Part shown: piece by piece, positions 58,495 to 64,000 of the stretch | Layout of the letters: each line of letters starts with the position of its first letter | Position numbering within the stretch: the stretch's first letter is position 1 | Source: Chloroflexi bacterium UBA5189 | GTDB taxonomy: Bacteria > Chloroflexota > Limnocylindria > Limnocylindrales > CSP1-4 | Reading direction: 5' to 3' | Assembly (NCBI GenBank): GCA_002413045.1 | Contig: DHWF01000026.1 | Location: 62,001-126,000, forward strand | DNA: 64,000 nt | Notes under the pieces: generated by a model | What the model was told of the DNA's origin: nothing | The model's input: only the letters and a program-made list of their open reading frames with translations | Databases searched by the model: none | Position numbers and translations under genes: made by a program

Positions 58495-58977
58495 ATGTCC
58501 CGCATGACTGAGGCAATCGAGGTGGACGTCCCGGTTCGGGTCGCCTACGACCAGTGGACGCAGTTCGAGTCGTTCCCGAAGTTCATGGACGGCGTCGACA
58601 AGGTCGAGCAGGTCGATGACAAGCGGCTCGAATGGACCGCGACCATTGCCGGGAAGACCAAGCACTGGCGGGCCGAGATCGTCGAACAGCGCCCCGACGC
58701 GCTCGTCTCGTGGCGCAGCACCGACGGGGCGCGGAATGACGGCGAGGTGCGGTTCGAACCGGTCACCGCCGACCGGACGCGCATCGTGCTCGAGCTGGAC
58801 GTGGATCCGGACGGGCTCATCGAGACGGCGGGTGATGCGCTGGGCATGGTCGAGCGCCAGGTGCGCGGCGACCTCGAGCGCTTCCGGGAATTCATCGAGC
58901 TGCGTCGGCGGCCGACCGGCGCCTGGCGCGGCCGCGTCGATGGGGGCCGCGTCGAGCGAAGCAGTATCGAGAGCTGA
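58495..58977 (+). CDS. SRPBCC (polyketide cyclase/dehydrase-like) protein
   Basis: 160 residues from ATG 58495, with AAGGAGG 6-7 nt upstream. MTEAIEVDVPVRVAYDQWTQFESFPKFMDGV is the standard N-terminus of the COG5637-type START-like proteins, followed by GKTKHWRAEIVEQRPDALVSW and a C-terminal helix ERQVRGDLERFREFIE. Likely binds a lipid or hydrophobic ligand. Family members often occur in stress gene groups beside GlsB/CsbD genes, as here. Confidence 0.88.
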   Translation: MSRMTEAIEVDVPVRVAYDQWTQFESFPKFMDGVDKVEQVDDKRLEWTATIAGKTKHWRAEIVEQRPDALVSWRSTDGARNDGEVRFEPVTADRTRIVLELDVDPDGLIETAGDALGMVERQVRGDLERFREFIELRRRPTGAWRGRVDGGRVERSSIES

Positions 58978-59236
58978 CCAAGGCCGCACCAGCTCGACTC
59001 GCCAGCTGCAACGCCGCTGCAATGGCGGGGCGAGTCGCGGTGGCGGGCCCGCGACGGTGCTCGTCGCACGATCGAGCCTGACGCGGCGATCCCTCATCGC
59101 CCGTTCCCTCCGGGAACTGGTCCCCCGGGATCGGCTCCCAACCCTCCTCCGACCGTCCGGCTTGCCGGACGGTCGTGCCCGCGTATCGGCGGCCGCGGCC
59201 GCCTGGGTCAGGCGCGGGCCCTGATGGCCGCCTCGG

Positions 59237-59593
59237 TCAGGCGCGGACCTTGCTGGCCGCCGCTTGGCGGTCGGCGAGGACGAGTCCCATCGCCGCCAGC
59301 GGCGCCAGCGCCAGAGCGATCAGCAGGCGCGGGGCACCGCCGATGAGCAGGCCGATCGCCAGCCCGAGCGACAGCGCCACCCCGGTCGAGATCCGCGCAT
59401 CCGAGCCGGCCTCGATGGTCGAGAACAGGTTGCCGACCGCGGCGCGTGACGTCCGAGCAACGTCGGGCATCGAGCGGCCGACGCCCTCCAGGGCGCTCCG
59501 GACCTCGTGGACCGCGCCCTCCATGGGGCTGGCCCCGCCGTTCGCGTGGGTGCCGTTCTTCGTGGTCGTGGTGGTTGTCGCCGTCGTGGTCAT
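59237..59593 (-). CDS. Small membrane protein with Thr-rich N-terminus
   Basis: 118 residues from ATG 59593, with GGAGGAA about 8 nt upstream. A Thr-rich start (MTTTATTTTTTKNG), an amphipathic middle (AVHEVRSALEGVGRSM, TSRAAVGNLFSTIEAG) and two adjacent hydrophobic helices (ISTGVALSLGLAIGLLIGG; LLIALALAPLAAMGLVLA). Reminiscent of DUF3618/YqjD-like membrane-anchored stress proteins, not certain. Confidence 0.65.
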   Translation of the reverse strand: MTTTATTTTTTKNGTHANGGASPMEGAVHEVRSALEGVGRSMPDVARTSRAAVGNLFSTIEAGSDARISTGVALSLGLAIGLLIGGAPRLLIALALAPLAAMGLVLADRQAAASKVRA

Positions 59594-59641
59594 GGTCGAG
59601 TTCCTCCGTGTTGTGCGGCGTGTTCGCCGCTGCGATCGGGT

Positions 59642-59669
59642 TGCAACTCCCAGGGGATATCTAGGTGAC
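59642..59669 (+). promoter_or_regulatory. Candidate TGCAAC-N18-TGAC element upstream of the CsbD/LEA-like gene
   Basis: TGCAAC (59642-59647) and TGAC (59666-59669) with an 18-bp spacer, 70 bp before ATG 59740. The first box overlaps a GTTGCAAC palindrome, so the reverse-strand gene at 59237-59593 could share it. Confidence 0.4.
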
Positions 59670-59739
59670 TGTCGAGAAGGCGCCGATGCGTAAGGTCGAG
59701 TCGAGCGCGGCGCCTGCCGTGCACACCGGAGGATCCGAC

Positions 59740-59973
59740 ATGAACGACATCAAGCGCGCTGCTCGCGATACCGAGGCCGACGTCAAGGAGACGTGGCGCA
59801 AGGCCGATGGCAACGAGTCGCTGGGCGACAAGGCCGCCGACGTCGGCGATCGCGCAACGAACGTGGTCAAGGACGCCGCCGACAACGTTCACGAGGGTGC
59901 CGACAAGCTGTCGCGGGAGGTCGCGTACGAGGAAGGCCGCGCCGACGAGGCGGCAATTCGCACGCCGCGCTGA
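59740..59973 (+). CDS. CsbD/LEA-like hydrophilic stress protein
   Basis: 77 residues from ATG 59740, with GGAGGA 5-6 nt upstream. Very hydrophilic and helical, with 11-residue-like periodicity of Ala/Lys/Asp/Glu (KRAARDTEADVKETWRKADG, GDKAADVGDRATNVVKDAAD, NVHEGADKLSREV). This is the style of CsbD-, YtxH- and LEA-type desiccation or osmotic stress proteins. Its last 85 bp overlap the 3' end of the convergent zinc-ribbon gene. Confidence 0.65.
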   Translation: MNDIKRAARDTEADVKETWRKADGNESLGDKAADVGDRATNVVKDAADNVHEGADKLSREVAYEEGRADEAAIRTPR

Positions 59974-60572
59974 CCCACATCGGCGTGGGTGATGCCGGCC
60001 GCCGCGGGCGATCCGCCCGTGGCGGCCGCCTGCTGTCCGACCCAGAACGCCGTGGCGCCCGCCCACGCGGGGCCGCCCGCCGCACTGGTCACCCCGGCCG
60101 GCTCGGCGACGACCGTCGGCTCCCTGCGCGCCTCCTCGCCGCAATGCGGGCAGATCTCGAAGGTGGGGTCGGACCAGGCGCTGCATGCGGCACAGGGCAC
60201 CGCGAGCCAGCTCGTGCACGCGGGGCAGCGCTTCCAGCTCGGCTGGATGTGCCTGGAGCAGGCCGGACACGTTGGTCCGACGCCGGATTCCACCAGTGCC
60301 ACGGCGATGCGCTGTGACCGCTCGTCGGCGGCGCTCACGCCGGGTCGGGCGACCCGGTAGACCGCCAGCGCGAGGGGCAGCATGAGTGGCGTCGACAGGA
60401 CGATCCAGGCTGCGGCGCCAAAGGCCGCGAAGGACGACTCGGTTCGCCTCGAGGCGTCGAGGTACGTCCACCACGCGGCGGCGAGCCAGAGCGCGACCGC
60501 GCCGATGCCGAGCGCGAGCAAGGTCGTGTCGACGATCGGGTTCGCGAGAATCTGGGCAGGGAGGTCGGGCAC
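59889..60572 (-). CDS. Membrane protein with double zinc ribbon
   Basis: 227 residues. Two N-terminal membrane helices (TTLLALGIGAVALWLAAAWW and AAWIVLSTPLMLPLALAVYRV) are followed by a double zinc ribbon with four CxxC pairs: TCPACSRHIQ, RCPACTSW, PCAACSAW, ICPHCGEE (about 110-145). The tail is Ala/Gly/Ser-rich. The ribbon probably mediates protein or nucleic-acid contact at the inner face of the membrane. The open frame runs into the CsbD-like gene on the other strand. Confidence 0.8.
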   Translation of the reverse strand: MPDLPAQILANPIVDTTLLALGIGAVALWLAAAWWTYLDASRRTESSFAAFGAAAWIVLSTPLMLPLALAVYRVARPGVSAADERSQRIAVALVESGVGPTCPACSRHIQPSWKRCPACTSWLAVPCAACSAWSDPTFEICPHCGEEARREPTVVAEPAGVTSAAGGPAWAGATAFWVGQQAAATGGSPAAAGITHADVGQRGVRIAASSARPSSYATSRDSLSAPS

Positions 60573-60647
60573 GGTGACATCAGTGTGTGGACCGGCCCTC
60601 GCTCCCTACACTGCGGCGCGGGGCTGCGGCTTGCAGATCCGTGACGC

Positions 60648-61724
60648 TCATGCCGCCGGTCGCGTCCTCCCGGCCTGCCTGGCCTGAAGGAATCGGAGGA
60701 GCTCGAGCTCGTCGCGGCGCGTCGGCGGTCCGTCGTCTGCAGCTCGATCCGGGCCGCCGTGCCGGCCATCGGCGGACGCTGTCAGCCCGTAGGCCTCGAT
60801 GACCGCCGGGTGGACGTAGCTGCTCCGGGTCACGGCAGCGCTGTCGCCGATCGCGTCGGCGGTGAGCGCGATGGCCGCCTTGAGCGCACTGCCCGCCCGC
60901 GTGCCAGCTTCGCCGGGCGAGCCCGCCTGCACGGCCCGGTAGGCAAGGAGCGTCGCCGCCCAGGTCCGGAAATCCTTGGCGCTGAACTCATCCGTCCCGG
61001 CGGCCTCGCGAAGGTAGTCGTTCACATCCTCGGAGGCGACCGCGTGCGCCTCGCCCGTGGCGTCCACGTACTGGAACAGCAGCTGTCCGGGCAGCTCCTG
61101 GCAGCGCGCGACGATCCGGGCGAGTGTCCGGTCGACGAGCGCCCGCTCCTCGAAGCGGCCGCCCTTGCCGTGAAACCGGAACCGGATCGTCTCCCCGGAG
61201 ACGCGCGCGTGGCGGTTCCGCAGCGTCGACAGGCCGAACGATCGGTTCAGGCGCGCGTACTCCGCGTTGCCCACGCGAAACCGTGTCGCCTCGAGCAGGC
61301 TGATCACCGTTGCGATCACCTTCTCGCGCGGCAGGCCGTGCCGGCGAAGGTCGCCCCGCACCCGGCGCCGAATGCGGGGCAGCGCTCGACCGAACCGGAT
61401 CAGCCGTTCGAACTTGCCGCGGTCGCGGCGGGCTCGGAAACGGGCGTGATAGCGGTACTGACGACGCCCCCGAGCGTCGCGGCCGGTCGCCTGGAGGTGG
61501 CCCCCGGGATCGGGGCAGATCCAGACGTCGGTCCAGGCCGGCGGGATCGCGAGCGCGTTCATCCGTGCCAGCTCGTCCTTCGAGCCGATGTGCCGGCCCT
61601 TGTCATCGAGATAGGCGAAGCCACGACCATGTCGCCGCCGCGAGTACCCGGGTTCGTCCGACCGCACGTAGCGCAGGCCGACGGCGCGCGCATCACGACC
61701 GCCCGCGCGGTGATCCGGTTGCAT
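60648..61724 (-). CDS. Type IB DNA topoisomerase (bacterial/poxvirus-like)
   Basis: 358 residues from ATG 61724. Relaxes supercoils through a 3'-phosphotyrosine intermediate. N-terminal GLRYVRSDEPGYSRRRHGRGFAYLD and PPAWTDVWICPDPGGHLQATG are the family's DNA clamp. Catalytic elements: Arg in TRFRVGNAEYAR, Lys in FHGKGGR, Arg in KDFRTWAATLLAY, and the nucleophilic Tyr in SSYVHPAVIEAYG (about 303). Start overlaps nothing; it follows the glycosyltransferase gene by 17 bp on the same strand. Confidence 0.93.
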   Translation of the reverse strand: MQPDHRAGGRDARAVGLRYVRSDEPGYSRRRHGRGFAYLDDKGRHIGSKDELARMNALAIPPAWTDVWICPDPGGHLQATGRDARGRRQYRYHARFRARRDRGKFERLIRFGRALPRIRRRVRGDLRRHGLPREKVIATVISLLEATRFRVGNAEYARLNRSFGLSTLRNRHARVSGETIRFRFHGKGGRFEERALVDRTLARIVARCQELPGQLLFQYVDATGEAHAVASEDVNDYLREAAGTDEFSAKDFRTWAATLLAYRAVQAGSPGEAGTRAGSALKAAIALTADAIGDSAAVTRSSYVHPAVIEAYGLTASADGRHGGPDRAADDGPPTRRDELELLRFLQARQAGRTRPAA

Positions 61725-61741
61725 CGCCTGAGCCGGTTGCG

Positions 61742-62926
61742 TCAGGCCCGGGTGCCGCCGCCCGATACCGGGACCGGCTCGCGCAGCGTCCGGACGCCGG
61801 CAGACGGCGCGGCGTCCGGGCCTGCGGCAGCCGGCGCCGGCTGCGTCATTCGCGCATAGAGCGCCTCGTATCGATCGGCCATCCGGGCCGCCGAGAAGCG
61901 ATCCAGGACGCTCGCCCTGATCTCGCCGCGATCGAGCCCGGGGAGCCGATCGGCGAAGAACGCCAGCGCGGTAACGTCGTCGCCGAAGAAGCCGTCGACG
62001 CCCTCCCGGATGATCTCCGGCAGCGCGCCGACGCGTCGCGCCAGGACCGGCGTTCCGCAGGCGAGCGATTCGATGCTGACGAGACCGAACGGCTCCGGCC
62101 AGGCGCCCGGCATGATCGTCGCATAGCTCTCGGCGAAAAGCCGGTCGCGCTCCTCGCGGTTGAGCTCGCCGAGGTACTCGACCGTATTCCCCGCCCGCCG
62201 CAGCGCCGGTTGGAAGACGTCGTCGAAGTACGCCCGGTGGCGGGCAAGGTTGCCGACCTTCGCGGCGATCCGCAGGTTCCTGCCCACGCGCTGGGCGACC
62301 TCGATCGCCTCGACGACGCCCTTCTCCGGGTCGACCCGACCGACGAAGCAGAACGCCTCGCCGGGCTTCTCGACGAACGGCGTCCGATCGAAGCTCAGCC
62401 CGTTGTGGATGATCGTCCAGGGCACGTCCGGATGGGTGCTCGCCTGGCTCCGGCTGATCGCGACCATGCCGTCGGGCGGGTCGACGAACTGCTGGGCGGC
62501 CCAGGGCAGGTCGAGGCGCCCGTGGAACGTCGAGACGACGGGCACGCTCGACGTGCGGGCGAGGGGCAGCGACCAGCGCTCGAGGTGCGAGTGGATGACG
62601 TCGAACTCGGCGGCGTGCTCGCCGACGATCTGCATCGTCGTCGCGAACCAGCCGGCGGCATCGCTCTCGATGCCCGCCGGCCGGAGTGCCGTCTCGACGG
62701 TCGGGATGAGCCGGCACGGAACCTCCGAGTCGCCGCTGGCGAACACCGTCACGTCGTGGCCGCGCCGTACGAGCTCGGCGGTCAGCTCGTACACGATCTG
62801 CTCGGTCCCGCCGTACCCGAGCGGCGGCACCCGCTCGACCGGCGGGGCAACCTGCGCGATGCGCAGGCGGGGTGTCGGCGAGCCTGGGGAACGGTCGCTG
62901 CGCGGTCGCGCCGTCTGGTCGGTCAA
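61742..62926 (-). CDS. GT4-type glycosyltransferase
   Basis: 394 residues, GT-B fold. N-terminal RIAQVAPPVERVPPLGYGGTEQIVYEL with the GGxE loop; FDVIHSHLERWSLPLA; C-terminal donor domain with FVGRVDPEKGVVEAIEVA, VEYLGELNREERDRLF and the nucleotide-sugar motif PEPFGLVSIESLACGTPVLAR (EX7E). Transfers a sugar to an unknown cytoplasmic acceptor. Probably co-transcribed with topoisomerase IB. Confidence 0.9.
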   Translation of the reverse strand: MTDQTARPRSDRSPGSPTPRLRIAQVAPPVERVPPLGYGGTEQIVYELTAELVRRGHDVTVFASGDSEVPCRLIPTVETALRPAGIESDAAGWFATTMQIVGEHAAEFDVIHSHLERWSLPLARTSSVPVVSTFHGRLDLPWAAQQFVDPPDGMVAISRSQASTHPDVPWTIIHNGLSFDRTPFVEKPGEAFCFVGRVDPEKGVVEAIEVAQRVGRNLRIAAKVGNLARHRAYFDDVFQPALRRAGNTVEYLGELNREERDRLFAESYATIMPGAWPEPFGLVSIESLACGTPVLARRVGALPEIIREGVDGFFGDDVTALAFFADRLPGLDRGEIRASVLDRFSAARMADRYEALYARMTQPAPAAAGPDAAPSAGVRTLREPVPVSGGGTRA

Positions 62927-62960
62927 CGGGTCCCTCCTGGGGGTCTCGGGCCCGTTTTCG

Positions 62961-63020
62961 ATGGGTCCGCTGGTGTTGCTGTGGGCGATCGTAGTCCTCG
63001 ATTGGTGGCCGCCCGGCTAA
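62961..63020 (+). CDS. Possible 19-residue hydrophobic leader peptide
   Basis: ATG 62961 to TAA 63020 encodes MGPLVLLWAIVVLDWWPPG, long enough for one membrane helix. It lies in the divergent region upstream of the OmpR-type regulator, with only a weak GGGGG-type ribosome-binding site about 15 nt away. May be chance. Confidence 0.2.
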   Translation: MGPLVLLWAIVVLDWWPPG

Positions 63021-63062
63021 CCGCGGCTCGCAGGCGCCTCGCACGCGCATTACGGCCGCGCG

Positions 63063-63080
63063 CTGTAATGGTTCTGTAAC
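63063..63080 (+). promoter_or_regulatory. Pho-box-like direct repeat upstream of the OmpR-type regulator
   Basis: CTGTAAT (63063-63069), 4-bp spacer GGTT, CTGTAAC (63074-63080): two 7-mers with 11-bp period, the geometry of PhoB boxes (CTGTCAT-N4-CTGTCAC). Located 88 bp before ATG 63168, it suggests autoregulation of that regulator. Confidence 0.45.
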
Positions 63081-63167
63081 GCGCCTGCAAGGTCCCGGCC
63101 CCACGGGCGGCACGCACCGGAGGCGAGGATCGCCACGAGAGATCGGGCCCAGAGAAGGAGCCACGTC

Positions 63168-63923
63168 ATGTCGACCCAACCACTCGTGCTCGTCGCCGAC
63201 GACGAGCCGCGCATCACCAAGCTCGTCCAGATTGCCCTGTCCGAAGAGGGCTTCCGCGTCGTCACCGCCAACAGCGGCGAGCAGGCGCTCCAGAAGGCGG
63301 AGGAGGTCCGCCCGGACATCGTCCTGCTCGACATCGTCATGCCGGACCTCGACGGGATCGAGGTCATGCGCCAGCTGCGCGAGCGCCGGCCGGTGCCGGT
63401 GATCCTGCTGACCGCGAAGGGCTCGACCGCCGACAAGGCAAAGGGCCTCGATCTCGGCGCCGACGACTACATCGCCAAGCCGTTCCACCCGGACGAGCTC
63501 GCGGCGCGCGTTCGTGCCGTGATTCGCCGTTCGGGCGGCGCCGAGCCGGGCGCCGGGGTCATCAAGTTCGACGACATCGAGATCGACCTCGAGCGCCGGA
63601 TGGTGACTCGCGGTGGCGAGCTCGTCCAGCTGTCGCGGACCGAGTGGCTGCTCCTGCAGCACCTCGCCGCGAACGCCGGCAAGGTCGTCCTGCACACGGA
63701 GATGCTGACCAAGGTCTGGGGCCCGGAATACCGCGACGACCTCCAGTACCTGCGGGTCTGGGTCAGCCGGGTTCGCCGCAAGCTTGGCGCGGCGCCCGGC
63801 GAGCCGGGCCGGATCCGGACGTTCCAGGGCATCGGCTACCTGCTCGATGTCGAGGGCGCCACGACGAAGCCCGCACCCGGCGACGAGGTTCCCGAGCGCG
63901 AGTCGCCCGCCCTCATCGGCTAG
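63168..63923 (+). CDS. OmpR/PhoB-family response regulator
   Basis: 251 residues from ATG 63168, with AAGGAG about 7 nt upstream. Receiver domain with DDE at 11-13, phospho-acceptor D55 in VLLDIVMPDLDG, T in LLTAKGS and K in DDYIAKPF. The winged-helix DNA-binding domain begins IKFDDIEIDLERR and includes LSRTEWLLLQHLA, LHTEMLTKVWGPEY, LRVWVSRVRRKLG and GIGYLLD. No partner kinase lies in the window; one may follow beyond the right edge. The direct repeat at 63063-63080 is a candidate self-binding site. Confidence 0.95.
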   Translation: MSTQPLVLVADDEPRITKLVQIALSEEGFRVVTANSGEQALQKAEEVRPDIVLLDIVMPDLDGIEVMRQLRERRPVPVILLTAKGSTADKAKGLDLGADDYIAKPFHPDELAARVRAVIRRSGGAEPGAGVIKFDDIEIDLERRMVTRGGELVQLSRTEWLLLQHLAANAGKVVLHTEMLTKVWGPEYRDDLQYLRVWVSRVRRKLGAAPGEPGRIRTFQGIGYLLDVEGATTKPAPGDEVPERESPALIG

Positions 63924-64000
63924 AGCTGGTCGCCGACTTAGCCTTCGGCAGGTCCGTCGCGCGCCGGCTCTCCGATCCATACGTGACCGTCCGAGAATCG

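Noticed and set aside
58990..59035. TGCAAC box at about 59006 as another promoter of the series
   Set aside because: No TG(A/T)C at 16-19 bp and no gene start at the expected distance on the forward strand.
61310..63079. Large forward frame opposite topoisomerase IB and the glycosyltransferase
   Set aside because: Composition is shadow-like, while both reverse-strand genes show full catalytic motif sets.

Overview
The window is GC-rich bacterial chromosome. Genes often start with GTG or TTG, surface proteins carry Thr-Pro/Ala-Pro linkers, and a UPF0182 protein and TM0106-type nuclease-helicase are present. This suggests Chloroflexota (a Limnocylindria/Ellin6529-like soil or freshwater lineage) or a related high-GC phylum; that placement is inference. 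No rRNA, complete tRNA, CRISPR array, integrase or transposase was recognised.

Layout. (A) 1-5 kb, visibly less GC-rich and gene-poor: two paralogous NarL-type response regulators, a PDZ-like-sensor histidine kinase, a secreted betagamma-crystallin-like protein and a frameshifted cysteine desulfurase. (B) 5.0-13.75 kb: a segment punctuated by three copies of the 3' half of tRNA-Gly(CCC), at about 5.0, 11.4 and 13.7 kb, two of them identical over 48 bp. Between copies 1 and 2 lie a helical unknown and a PrmC-family methyltransferase, then a compact reverse-strand cassette: an unknown protein, two membrane proteins sharing one C-terminal domain, a small Cys-containing ORF, a tandem-repeat peptide and a glutamine-synthetase-fold ligase candidate. 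Between copies 2 and 3 is a CocE/NonD hydrolase. The cassette is the best candidate here for an undescribed system. (C) 13.9-25.6 kb: a beta-1,2-glucan locus (phosphoglucomutase, GH144-like glucanase, giant cyclic beta-1,2-glucan synthase). (D) 25.6-53.3 kb: mostly ordinary chromosome, with a cysteine-less DksA-like protein, UPF0182, acyl-CoA synthetase, a squalene-cyclase-like toroid with a methyltransferase, DinB, GH25 lysozyme, large secreted proteins, 2-hydroxyacid dehydrogenase, an ABC-2 exporter with an MttB homologue, a xylose-type ABC importer with an internal terminator, and a nuclease-helicase. (E) 53.4-64 kb: a stress-type cluster of small membrane and hydrophilic proteins (YggT-like, GlsB/YeaQ-like, CsbD/LEA-like, SRPBCC, zinc ribbons), a glycogen-debranching-type glycosidase, topoisomerase IB, a glycosyltransferase and an OmpR-type regulator. 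Several start sites in E are preceded by TGCAAC - 16 to 19 bp - TG(A/T)C, which looks like an alternative-sigma promoter.

Functionally, C and E together suggest an envelope/osmotic stress lifestyle (periplasmic glucan, compatible carbohydrate turnover, stress proteins). Region B looks like an accessory island assembled at a tRNA-Gly gene.
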